DNA of 64,000 bases from Cyanobacteria bacterium FACHB-63 (GTDB lineage Bacteria > Cyanobacteriota > Cyanobacteriia > Leptolyngbyales > Leptolyngbyaceae). A program made the translations under genes and the position numbers. Positions 17,976 to 25,721 of the stretch are shown one piece after another. The stretch's first letter is position 1; each line of letters opens with the position of its first letter. The DNA lies in NCBI GenBank assembly GCA_014695255.1, contig JACJNX010000077.1, positions 62,001-126,000 on the forward strand, given 5' to 3'. The notes under the pieces were generated by a model. The model was not told where the DNA came from and ran no database searches. It worked only from the letters and a program-made list of their open reading frames with translations.

Positions 17976-18497
17976 ATGACCGAAATTCCTACCTTAGCCA
18001 ATTTAGCCTTTATTCCCTATGTTGATGAGCATGGTCAACTGCCCGAACAATTTCAAGGCAAAGTCGGCATTTATGCCATTTTTGATCAATCTCAAACGCT
18101 AAAGTTTATTGGCTTTTCGCGGGATGTTTTTCTCAGCTTAAGACAACATTTAGTTCGATGCCTTTCTGAGTGTTACTGGATCAAAGTGCAAACCTTCGAT
18201 CGACCCAACCGCACACTCCTCGAAACAATTCGCACTGCCTGGATCGAAGAAAACAGCTTATCGATCGACAACGAAGCCAAATGGACAGAGCCAATCCAGG
18301 TCAAATCCTTAATGACGGATGAAGAGCGATCGACCTACGAAAGCGCTCTCGATGAATTCACACAGGGAAAAGCACTAAAGAACGTTGCTCGGCGCATCGA
18401 AACTGAGATTATGGCTCAACTGAAAGCGCGAAATGTTCAAACAGAAATCCGATTTAACCCAAAGCTCAAGGAAGAAGGGTTACTCGATCTGAAATAG
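17976..18497 (+). CDS. GIY-YIG-like nuclease-family protein
   Basis: The protein is 173 residues from MTEIPTLANLAF. The core reads VGIYAIFDQSQTLKFIGFSR: GIY then F-I-G replaces YIG, followed by a basic/aromatic stretch. It resembles small cyanobacterial GIY-YIG domain proteins. A conserved glutamate candidate lies in RTAWIEENSLS. The open frame continues 60 codons upstream, but that part overlaps the divergent GH116 start and has no family resemblance. Nuclease activity is not certain because the second motif is altered. Followed by a MITE-like repeat element. Confidence 0.75.
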   Translation: MTEIPTLANLAFIPYVDEHGQLPEQFQGKVGIYAIFDQSQTLKFIGFSRDVFLSLRQHLVRCLSECYWIKVQTFDRPNRTLLETIRTAWIEENSLSIDNEAKWTEPIQVKSLMTDEERSTYESALDEFTQGKALKNVARRIETEIMAQLKARNVQTEIRFNPKLKEEGLLDLK

Positions 18498-18530
18498 CAA
18501 CCGCAAAAATTTTGGATAGAAGAATCTCCT

Positions 18531-18712
18531 AATACCATTTGAAAAACAATGCGGCAGATTATGCGTTGACCCGACGACATTGTAAAGACGCGATTGTAGA
18601 GACGCGACGAAGGTGCAGCGAGTCTCCTAATCGCGTCTCTACCCGGATTTTGCGGTGGGACGACGATCGTTCAATCCATGGGTTTAGTTGATCGAATTGG
18701 TATATTTCAAAA
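18531..18712. repeat. MITE/REP-like element with nested inverted repeats
   Basis: The outer ends AATACCATTT (18531) and AATTGGTATA (18695-18704) are an imperfect inverted pair like the ATACCAATT termini common in cyanobacterial MITEs. Inside is a perfect 12-base inverted repeat, GTAGAGACGCGA (18596-18607) and TCGCGTCTCTAC (18631-18642), preceded by a near copy GTAAAGACGCGA at 18582. No coding frame is seen. It fills the gap between two convergent genes. Confidence 0.6.
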
Positions 18713-18736
18713 AATCTCACAATGCGCAAATTTTCT

Positions 18737-19822
18737 CTACTTCCGCTCCGGATGGGCAGAAATCTCTGGCGGTGGATTCCCCAGCATATTAATCGCTGCA
18801 ATCAGTTGATACAGCTTGCCTAAATCCCGCTGATTAAAATTCATCATCAAACGCGGCAAAGCGTAAGTCTCATCTTTCGCCTCTTGCGGAAGCGGCTTCG
18901 TTTTCTCGATCCGACCTGTGACCAGAATCTCTTTGAAACGATCGTTCAACTCCTCCACCGCCGCATCGCTCAACTCCGTCTTTAACCGCAGCACTAACTG
19001 ACTGCCAACATAGCGGCTAGAGTGATACACCTGATAGAAATTAGAAATCGCCGCACAAGCAACATCAATATCATCGGTAATCGTGAACAGGCTCGGATCA
19101 TCCGCGCTAATCAAGCCGCGCTTCAACAACTGCCGATTAATATACTCCGCCCAGTCATCCCAATATTTGCCTCCCGGCTTATCCACCAGCACCAGTGGCA
19201 CCGGAGCCGATTTCCCAGTTTGAGTCAGCGTCAAACATTCAAACGCCTCATCTTGAGTCCCAAACCCACCCGGAAACAGCGCTAACGCATCGCTTTCCTT
19301 CAGGAAAAACACTTTGCGCGTGAAAAAATACTTAAACGGAATCAGCTTTGGATCGCCTTGAATAAATTGATTTGCACCTTGCTCAAACGGCAACTGAATA
19401 TTTAAACCAAACGATTTTTCAGCCCCTGCGCCCTCATTACCCGCTTCCATAATGCCGCCGCCCGCACCCGTAATTACCATGTAGCCCTGCTGCGTCACAC
19501 ATTGGGCAAACTCTTTTGCAAGCTGATACTCCTCGGTATTCGGCTTAATTCGAGCAGAACCAAAAATCGCAATCTTCCGCACATGACGATACGGATAGAA
19601 CACAGTAAACGCTCGCTCCATATCTTGCAGCGACGCATTCAAAATCTTCCAGTCCAGTCGATCGATCTCATCGCCCGACATCCGTATAATCAAGTTCAGC
19701 GCTTGGGCGATTAGCGCCCCATGCTGCATATTCGGGAGATGATCGAGTAGCTCGTTAAGCGTCGATCGCAACGGCTCGACATTTAACATCGACGGGGACG
19801 GTTGGGACGGGTCAACAGGCAT
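18737..19822 (-). CDS. LOG-family nucleotide/phosphoribohydrolase-like protein
   Basis: The 361-residue protein carries the LOG (formerly lysine decarboxylase-like) signature PGGFGTQDE and an upstream Rossmann-type GAGGGIMEAGNEGA. LOG proteins release cytokinin bases from nucleoside monophosphates or act more generally on nucleoside 5'-monophosphates. This long form, with about 80 extra N-terminal residues, is usual in cyanobacteria, where it often lies behind trxA. It is the third gene of guaB3-yfr1-trxA-LOG, which loosely links it to purine nucleotide metabolism. Substrate not determined. Confidence 0.85.
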   Translation of the reverse strand: MPVDPSQPSPSMLNVEPLRSTLNELLDHLPNMQHGALIAQALNLIIRMSGDEIDRLDWKILNASLQDMERAFTVFYPYRHVRKIAIFGSARIKPNTEEYQLAKEFAQCVTQQGYMVITGAGGGIMEAGNEGAGAEKSFGLNIQLPFEQGANQFIQGDPKLIPFKYFFTRKVFFLKESDALALFPGGFGTQDEAFECLTLTQTGKSAPVPLVLVDKPGGKYWDDWAEYINRQLLKRGLISADDPSLFTITDDIDVACAAISNFYQVYHSSRYVGSQLVLRLKTELSDAAVEELNDRFKEILVTGRIEKTKPLPQEAKDETYALPRLMMNFNQRDLGKLYQLIAAINMLGNPPPEISAHPERK

Positions 19823-19977
19823 GAGCGATTCCTCACAAGGGCATTCTATTTTAGCGGGATTGGGCAGAATGCGATGCCCTCAGCAATACTGAAAAACGCT
19901 CCAGAATCTTACTCCGGAGCGTTCTCAGCACTGTGACAAATGAGTTTAGCAAATGAGACGAATCCAGGGACGTAACC

Positions 19978-20304
19978 TTAAAGAAGATGCTTGTCGAGTG
20001 TGCTGGCAAGCGTCGTTTTCGGGACAGCACCGACGACCATATCCACACGCTGACCGCCCTTGAAAATCATCAGCGTGGGAATGCTGCGAATTCCAAATCT
20101 GCTAGCAACTTGAGGATTTTCATCCGTGTTGACTTTAACCACTTTGACTTTGCCCTCGTATTGCTCTGCAATCTCCTCGACTACAGGTGCAACCATTCGA
20201 CAGGGACCACACCAGGGTGCCCAGAAGTCCACCAGGACTGGGACCTCACTCTGAATCACTTCCTGGTCAAAAGAAGAATCGGTAACTTGTGCGGTTGCTG
20301 ACAT
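19978..20304 (-). CDS. trxA: thioredoxin, m-type
   Basis: The 108-residue protein starts [12 protein letters not shown], the standard cyanobacterial TrxA beginning; the open frame extends 31 codons upstream without family support. The active site is WCGPC (C32, C35), and the cis-proline loop [13 protein letters not shown] is intact. It reduces disulfides in the cytoplasm, fed by ferredoxin- or NADPH-thioredoxin reductase. It lies between the small RNA Yfr1 and the LOG-family gene, the conserved cyanobacterial order. Confidence 0.96.
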   Translation of the reverse strand: MSATAQVTDSSFDQEVIQSEVPVLVDFWAPWCGPCRMVAPVVEEIAEQYEGKVKVVKVNTDENPQVASRFGIRSIPTLMIFKGGQRVDMVVGAVPKTTLASTLDKHLL

Positions 20305-20713
20305 TCCTGAAAATCCTTGCCTTTGTTTCATTTGACGAAATTCTAACATAGCAAAAATGACGGGACGTATTCTCAGCCCATACATAATTAGATACAAACT
20401 GAAGAATTAGTTAGATTGGGAAACATCAAGCGTGAGGCTTGGAAACCATGTCACGATTTCTTCCCAACTGACCCTTTAAAAGCAAGGAACCGCCTAAACC
20501 GAAGTCCAGGCGGAGTGTGGTGTGAGGAGTGAACGGAAACATGCGTCTCCGCTTCCTCTATTCTAGACGACGGATTTGGATTTACCCGTCAATATTGCAA
20601 GTCGTGGCAAAACTCTTAAGTTTTTAATAAAAACATTATTTTGCGGTCACGACTTCGTGTACCAAGGGTATCGCGGCTTGTGAATTGAAACGCGACGATC
20701 GCACCGTTTGCGC
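20305..20713. other. guaB3-trxA intergenic region
   Basis: This 409-base gap contains the Yfr1 small RNA gene (20478-20554, minus strand). The part from 20305 to 20470 should hold the trxA leader and promoter, and the part from 20555 to 20713 the Yfr1 promoter and the guaB3 3' end. Nothing else was recognised. Confidence 0.6.
20478..20554 (-). ncRNA. yfr1: Yfr1 small regulatory RNA
   Basis: Read on the minus strand, an 8-bp hairpin (20545-20552 with 20533-20540, GCAT loop) is followed by a single-stranded stretch with ACTCCTCACAC (20520-20530). A 10-bp hairpin with a TTCG loop (20504-20513 with 20490-20499) and a T-rich tail end it. ACUCCUCACAC between two hairpins is the invariant hallmark of cyanobacterial Yfr1, a trans-acting RNA that represses outer-membrane protein mRNAs in marine cyanobacteria. 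Location between guaB and trxA matches the known synteny. A -10-like TAGAAT lies 7-8 bases before the first stem. The exact 5' end is estimated. Confidence 0.92.
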
Positions 20714-21892
20714 TTACTTACCCATTCCAAGCTGCTGGGCTTTCTGGTACACTTTGCCTTCGGTTAATAGGGATGGAGCAATCACGACATCGACCTGCTG
20801 CATCTCCTTAATATTCTTCGCGCCTAGCGTTCCCATACTGGTTTGCAGCGCTCCAAGCAGGTTGTGCGTTCCATCATCTAATTGAGCGGGACCGCGCAAG
20901 ATTTGTTCCAGGGTTCCGGTCGTACCCACCCGAATCCGGGTTCCTCTAGGTAGGACGGGGCTAGGCGTTGCCATTCCCCAGTGGAATCCGCGTCCGGGTG
21001 CTTCTTTGGCACGAGCAAATGGTGATCCAATCATCACCGCATCAGCGCCACAAGCAATACATTTACAGATGTCGCCACCTGTAATCAGTCCACCATCGGC
21101 AATCACAGGAACATATCGCCCCGTTTCGCGCTCGAAATCGTCGCGAGCGGCAGCACAATCCGCAACGGCAGTCGCCTGCGGCACTCCGACACCCAAGACT
21201 CCACGAGAGGTACAAGCCGCACCAGGTCCAATTCCAACCAGAATCGCGGCGGCTCCCGCCTTCATCAGATTCATCGTGACTTCGTAAGTGACGCAGTTTC
21301 CGAGAATCACGGGAATTGGCATTTCTTTGCAGAACTTTGCTAGATCCAAGGGCGCGATCGATTCTGGCGACAAGTGCGCGGTCGAAACGACGGTCGCTTG
21401 AATGAAAAACAAATCTGCTCCCGCTTTTGCGGCAATTTGTCCGAATCTGTCTGCACCCGCAGGAGTTGCACTTACCGCAGCGATTCCACCTTGGGATTTA
21501 ATCTCTTGAATTCGCTTTTCGATTAGTTCGGGCTTAATCGGTTGTGCATAAAGTTCTTGCATCAACGGCACAAATTCCGTTGTTCCCACTGAAGCGATGC
21601 GATCGAGAATCGGATTGGGGTCGTCGTAGCGAGTTTGAATGCCTTCCAAGTTGAGAACGCCAAGTGCGCCTAACTGTGAAAGCTTGACCGCCATCTCGAC
21701 ATCGACAACTCCATCCATTGCCGACGCGATGATCGGAATTTCGCGATCAATGCCGCCGATCGTCCAGCGCGTCTCTGCCAGTTTTGGATCGAGTGTCCGC
21801 GCTCCAGGAGAAAGCGCAATTTCATCGAATCCATAGGCTCTTCGAGCCGTTTTGCCCCTGCCGATTTGAATATCCACGCCAATGTTCCCCAA
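20714..21892 (-). CDS. guaB3: GuaB3-type IMP dehydrogenase-related protein
   Basis: The 392-residue TIM-barrel protein has the cysteine loop [15 protein letters not shown] and phosphate-binding [14 protein letters not shown]. It has no CBS (Bateman) insertion, unlike canonical GuaB. This is the GuaB3 family found in cyanobacteria and actinobacteria. Cyanobacterial members have been reported to oxidise IMP to XMP, the first committed step of GTP synthesis. It lies upstream of yfr1 and trxA in the conserved order. All catalytic motifs are visible. Annotated in many genomes simply as guaB. Confidence 0.9.
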   Translation of the reverse strand: MGNIGVDIQIGRGKTARRAYGFDEIALSPGARTLDPKLAETRWTIGGIDREIPIIASAMDGVVDVEMAVKLSQLGALGVLNLEGIQTRYDDPNPILDRIASVGTTEFVPLMQELYAQPIKPELIEKRIQEIKSQGGIAAVSATPAGADRFGQIAAKAGADLFFIQATVVSTAHLSPESIAPLDLAKFCKEMPIPVILGNCVTYEVTMNLMKAGAAAILVGIGPGAACTSRGVLGVGVPQATAVADCAAARDDFERETGRYVPVIADGGLITGGDICKCIACGADAVMIGSPFARAKEAPGRGFHWGMATPSPVLPRGTRIRVGTTGTLEQILRGPAQLDDGTHNLLGALQTSMGTLGAKNIKEMQQVDVVIAPSLLTEGKVYQKAQQLGMGK

Positions 21893-22135
21893 GCACTAAT
21901 TGGATAAGAGTATCAAATTTCAATCCTAGTTGTGTGGAAAAAGCAAGGTGTTTCCGAACAGATGATCAAGTATCTCGTATGCTATTGTCTGTTGACTTTG
22001 AGCAAGGTAATGCAGACGACCGCGCAGGCAACTCGATGTTTTGAACTTTGTTGCGACTTGACGCTTCTTCCGACTCGCGGAAATTTCCCGTAAGCGATCG
22101 CACCTTATAATTTGTGAACAGGTCTATCCGGTGTC

Positions 22136-22456
22136 ATGGCAGAAGCATCTCAAGAAAATTGGCGCGATCGCGTCGAACGTTTAGAGGCAAACCTCGATCA
22201 ATTTATTGATTTCGTGGCTCAGAGCCAGCGTGTTCAAGCTGTCCAACTTCAAGTTCATCAAGAACAGCTTGCTGCTCGACAAGGGCAAATTAACGAGACT
22301 AGAGAACTGTCGCGACGACTTGCAGAAACTCAAATTGGAATGTTTGCCCGTTTCGATCAGGTGCAATCTGAGATTCGTGGACTTCGACTTGAAACTCAGC
22401 GAATGCTAGATGCGTATTTGAATCAAGAGCCACCGGATGAAGATACTGGTAATTAG
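22136..22456 (+). CDS. small coiled-coil protein, function unknown
   Basis: This 106-residue protein is almost entirely charged and helical. Heptad-like patterning runs from WRDRVERLEANLDQF to about residue 95, ending in an acidic tail (PPDEDTGN). Similar short coiled-coil proteins are common in cyanobacteria and are often annotated only as hypothetical. No membrane segment or known motif is present. It precedes the Ycf51 gene by about 30 bases in the same direction, so the two may be co-transcribed. The ATG follows GTGTC without a clear ribosome binding site. Confidence 0.65.
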   Translation: MAEASQENWRDRVERLEANLDQFIDFVAQSQRVQAVQLQVHQEQLAARQGQINETRELSRRLAETQIGMFARFDQVQSEIRGLRLETQRMLDAYLNQEPPDEDTGN

Positions 22457-22487
22457 ATTTAATTTGAAAACTTGACCCATTCTTCCT

Positions 22488-23006
22488 ATGTTTGAAACCG
22501 CACAGTTAATTGAAAAGACTCAATGGTTGGGCATTGCGACGATCGCGTTTGCCGTGCTGACGATCGTTGCCTTCCTGTTCAAATGGGGCATTCGCTTCCG
22601 ACTTGTTGGCGTGACCGGATTCACCGCCGTTCTAACCGGAGGGGTGTTTGCCCTTAGTTTAGGACTGTACAACCGTCCCAATATTCCTGGAAATGTTCAT
22701 TACTCGCGGGTATTTGATGCAGGAGCGGCTCAGGTTGTCATCGCTGTGCCTCCAACCATTACCGAATCTCAACTCGAAGCGACTCTCAAACAAGCGGCGA
22801 TCGATATTTTCTCCTTTGGTCGGCTTGGACAAGGATCAAATCAAATGACGATTCGGGCGCGAACCATTTTGCATCCTGAAAAGGGGATATCCCAACCTTT
22901 ATACTTGGGTGAAATTCAGCGATCGCTTGCAATGCGCGAAGATGAAAACGCTACGATTAAGCTGTATCGCGAGAACTTGGCGCAGTTACCGCAGCCAGCC
23001 GCATAA
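22488..23006 (+). CDS. ycf51: Ycf51 family protein (DUF2518)
   Basis: The 172-residue protein has two membrane segments (about 13-33 and 39-60). A soluble domain of about 110 residues follows, with the typical stretches YNRPNIPGNVHYSRVFDAG and AIDIFSFGRLGQGSNQ. Ycf51 is conserved in cyanobacteria and some red-algal plastids, probably in the thylakoid or plasma membrane. Its function is unknown. The next gene begins about 20 bases after its stop, so an operon is likely. Confidence 0.85.
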   Translation: MFETAQLIEKTQWLGIATIAFAVLTIVAFLFKWGIRFRLVGVTGFTAVLTGGVFALSLGLYNRPNIPGNVHYSRVFDAGAAQVVIAVPPTITESQLEATLKQAAIDIFSFGRLGQGSNQMTIRARTILHPEKGISQPLYLGEIQRSLAMREDENATIKLYRENLAQLPQPAA

Positions 23007-23027
23007 AGTTTGTTTCTCCTTCCAAAC

Positions 23028-24200
23028 ATGTCTACTCAATCAAATTCCGTGGTTTCGTTGATGATTGCTCCTGCCCAAGTAGTACGCGGGTCAGGCGCAA
23101 TCGAGCAAGTCGGAGATCACATCGCTCGCTTGGGAACTCGTCCGCTCTTAGTCGGTGGAGAACGATCGCTTGATGTGGTTAAATCCCGGCTGAAATCAGT
23201 GTTTAAGTCGCACTCGCTTCAGGCTGAAAAAGCATCTTACGGCAAGGACTGTAGCGAAATTACGTTGACAAATTTGAAAAAGGCAGTCGCCGACCATCAA
23301 GCCGATTTGATCATTGGAGTCGGAGGCGGTAAAGCGCTCGATACGGCAAAGCTCTTAGCCTATCAGTGCCAGTTGCCGATCGTCACGATTCCGACTTCCG
23401 CCGCGACTTGTGCTGCTTGGACAGCACTATCAAACATCTATTCTGAGCAGCACGCTTTTCTGTACGATGTCGGGTTGCCGCGCTGCCCGGATCTGCTGGT
23501 GTTAGATTACGAGTTGATTGCAACCGCACCGCAACGAACATTGATTGCTGGAATTGGAGATGCGATCGCGAAATGGTACGAAGCCTCAGTCAGTAGCGGT
23601 CACTCTGACAAAACCTTGCTAATTGCAGCCGTTCAACAAGCGCGAGTGTTGCGCGATATCCTGTTCCAGAAATCCGAAGCCGCATTGCAGAATCCTTTGG
23701 GATCAGAGTGGCAAGAAGTTGTGGATGCTTCGGTATTAATGGCAGGAGTGATTGGTGGAATTGGGGGAGCGCAGTGTCGAACTGTTGCGGCTCATGCGGT
23801 TCACAACGGACTGACGCACCTGCTCGAAAGTCATCACGCTTTACACGGCGAAAAAGTTGCGTTTGGGATTTTGGTGCAGCTACGGCTTGAAGAAATGGTT
23901 CAAGGTAATCAGCTTGCAGCGACTTCCCGCCAGCAATTGTTGAAGTTCTACGATCAGATTGGGTTGCCGAAGACTTTATCGGATTTGGGATTGGGGAACG
24001 TAACGATCGCGCAACTTCAACACGCCGCAGAAGTGGCTTGTAACGAGACTTCAGACATTCACCGCTTGCCGTTCCCAGTTGTTCCGAGTCAACTCATGGC
24101 AGCGATGGTTTCGACCACGGCTCCGAGTTCAACGACCCGAACTGAGATTGGTGATTATTCAGGATCGCGTGACATTGGGGAAATTGCTCGGCAGGACTGA
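23028..24200 (+). CDS. iron-type alcohol/glycerol dehydrogenase family protein
   Basis: The protein is 390 residues from MSTQSNSVVSL; a TTG six codons earlier is less likely. It is a group III (Fe-type) dehydrogenase with the NAD-binding GVGGGKALDTAK and TIPTSAATCAAWTALSN. Metal-binding histidines lie in the AHAVHNGLTHL and SHHALHGEKVAFG stretches. The closest named relative is glycerol dehydrogenase (GldA-like). Cyanobacterial members are usually of unknown substrate; glycerol or a related polyol is a reasonable guess. A hairpin terminator follows. Confidence 0.82.
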   Translation: MSTQSNSVVSLMIAPAQVVRGSGAIEQVGDHIARLGTRPLLVGGERSLDVVKSRLKSVFKSHSLQAEKASYGKDCSEITLTNLKKAVADHQADLIIGVGGGKALDTAKLLAYQCQLPIVTIPTSAATCAAWTALSNIYSEQHAFLYDVGLPRCPDLLVLDYELIATAPQRTLIAGIGDAIAKWYEASVSSGHSDKTLLIAAVQQARVLRDILFQKSEAALQNPLGSEWQEVVDASVLMAGVIGGIGGAQCRTVAAHAVHNGLTHLLESHHALHGEKVAFGILVQLRLEEMVQGNQLAATSRQQLLKFYDQIGLPKTLSDLGLGNVTIAQLQHAAEVACNETSDIHRLPFPVVPSQLMAAMVSTTAPSSTTRTEIGDYSGSRDIGEIARQD

Positions 24201-24215
24201 TGCAACTTTGAAGTG

Positions 24216-24260
24216 AGGTTGATTGAACTGTTATGAATTCAAGTTCAATCAACCTTCTTT
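24216..24260 (+). terminator. hairpin terminator after the dehydrogenase gene
   Basis: A perfect 14-base inverted repeat (24216-24229 with 24242-24255, 12-base loop) is followed by a short T-rich TCTTT. It lies 16 bases after the dehydrogenase stop. Confidence 0.7.
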
Positions 24261-24305
24261 CGTCGATCGACTGGTGTATTTAAGATGATAAGTTGGCGAT
24301 CGTAA

Positions 24306-24440
24306 GCGGGAATTTGGCGGTCGTTTGGTAGGCGTACAGAACAAGCTTACTTGTGAAGAGAGGGGCAGTTTCTGAATTCATTTGCGGGAATTAGGCAGAC
24401 AAAATTCTGCATAACTATCCAATTTGGAGAATTAGGCGGA
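24306..24440. repeat. three degenerate copies of a GGGAATTAGGCGG-like motif
   Basis: Similar 15-base stretches occur at 24306-24320 (GCGGGAATTTGGCGG), 24384-24398 (GCGGGAATTAGGCAG) and 24426-24440. All are in the same orientation, upstream of the disrupted HEPN-like gene. They may be regulatory repeats or remnants. The similarity was judged by eye. Confidence 0.4.
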
Positions 24441-24495
24441 AAAAGTCAGTCTAAATAATTGTTAGTTAGCAAACAGTATGTGAACAGATTGATAC

Positions 24496-25256
24496 GTGAG
24501 GAATATGCCTTTATCAGATAAAGCCCTTCGGTTGCGAGATTTCTTTGTTGACAATCTACTTCATCTTCATTATCACGAGTCTTTTGGGGCGGATCTTGTT
24601 TTCCCTTCATTTGAATTAGGTTCATTTGATTATTTAGATTATGCTCAACAAGAATTAATTCATAGCTCTGAAATGAGTAAAATTAATTGCGTTAGCCACC
24701 TCAAGCGTGCGATGGAGTGCGAGATAGATATATTTCTAAGTGTGCTTAACTTGAAGAACCAAGTTAAACCCATCGACTCTATCCAACTAATCTTTGTTGG
24801 ATAGAGTCGATGGGTATATTCAACTCACGTTCTCTGAGTAAACTAAATCGAATTAGAAATAAAGTAGAGCATGAATACTCAGCTCCGAATATTGATGATC
24901 TAGAGATTTATTTTGAGCTTGTGAATGGTTTTATTCACACTATTGAGAGTTGTATTTTCATGCTATCTATCTATGGTGATGAAATGAAATGGCTGCCACA
25001 TGATATATCAATGTGTAATATTGTTTTGAAGGTGGACTACTCATTTTTGAACCCATCAATTAATTATGATTTTATGTTTGATTATGATGGCGAAGGAATA
25101 TTTTTTGGTGATTTTGATGAAGACCATAAGTTAACCTTCTCCCCCACAGAAAAAGATGATTTCCTATTTGCGATGCGAACATTCTTCCTGCTATGTAGGG
25201 CTACCGCTCTTATTAATCATGAATATGTGATCAAGGAGTTGAACAAAGTAGTATAG
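24496..25256 (+). pseudogene. HEPN-like gene disrupted by a frameshift at a palindrome
   Basis: Two abutting frames (24496-24804, 102 residues; 24810-25256, 148 residues) look like one protein. The first supplies INCVSHLKRAMECEIDIFLS and the second SRSLSKLNRIRNKVEHEY. The latter contains RNKVEH, the R-N-x3-H pattern of HEPN nucleotide-binding/ribonuclease domains. The frames join at a perfect 19-base inverted repeat (24770-24788 with 24797-24815). Removing 11 bases there restores one frame reading ..DSIQLI-ESMGIF... The gene is markedly richer in AT than its neighbours, suggesting transfer. It could still make two polypeptides, but one broken gene is more likely. The HEPN call rests on the motif and helical character. 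Confidence 0.65.
24770..24815. repeat. perfect 19-base inverted repeat inside the broken gene
   Basis: The arms, which begin CCCATCGACTC and end GAGTCGATGGG, are perfect complements around an 8-base spacer. The first arm is in the frame of the upstream half and the second contains the ATG of the downstream half. No T-tract follows, so it is not a normal terminator. Confidence 0.9.
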
Positions 25257-25721
25257 GCGTAGTTCTAGTTGAGAGAGCTAGCTAACAATCCCAATGCACA
25301 CCGACCGTCGGGAGATTATGGTTAGAATTCAAGGTTATCTGCGGCGGGTGATTGGGAACCTTCGATGTTCACACGTTGGAATTTTTGAACGTCCCGCAGA
25401 AGTCTTAACCCTCTAAGAATTGCTCACACTGTAGCTGCAAAGCAGATAGGGCGATCGCTCATCCCCTCTGCGATCGCACTGAGCAAGTCATTCCCACGGA
25501 TTCGGAACAAGCAGAGACTGAACGCTAACGAGCCGAACGACTCCGATCGATGGGAGTCGATCCAGACCAAATCTAGTCAAGATGGAATCAGCCTCGTAAA
25601 CCAGAAAGATTTCATCTCAGGATTAAGTCCACCTGTTGCCTATTCGTCAGCCTATACCTGAAGCGTTAAATCTGCGGTAGAATAGCCAACTCAGTCACTA
25701 TTCGTCGATCGCTTCACACTC
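25257..25721. other. decayed intergenic region
   Basis: This 465-base gap is between the broken HEPN-like gene and the aminotransferase. It contains the tail of a dead Uma2 gene at about 25484-25576 and several HIP1 sites. The 25257-25480 portion shows no intact frame or recognisable domain. Confidence 0.55.
25484..25576 (+). pseudogene. remnant of the C-terminal tail of a Uma2-family gene
   Basis: In one frame the bases read VIPTDSEQAETER, stop, RAERLRSMGVDPDQI, stop. The E-Q-A-E-x-E-R-x-R-A-E-R-L-R-x-M-G-x-D-P-D-Q-I pattern is the standard ending of many cyanobacterial Uma2 proteins. The internal TAA at 25526-25528 occupies the position where CAA (Q) is expected. No matching catalytic domain is found upstream. 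Confidence 0.65.

Noticed and set aside
24216-24255. Inverted repeat taken as a mobile-element end
   Set aside because: Position just after a stop codon and a single compact hairpin fit a terminator better; no transposase is nearby.
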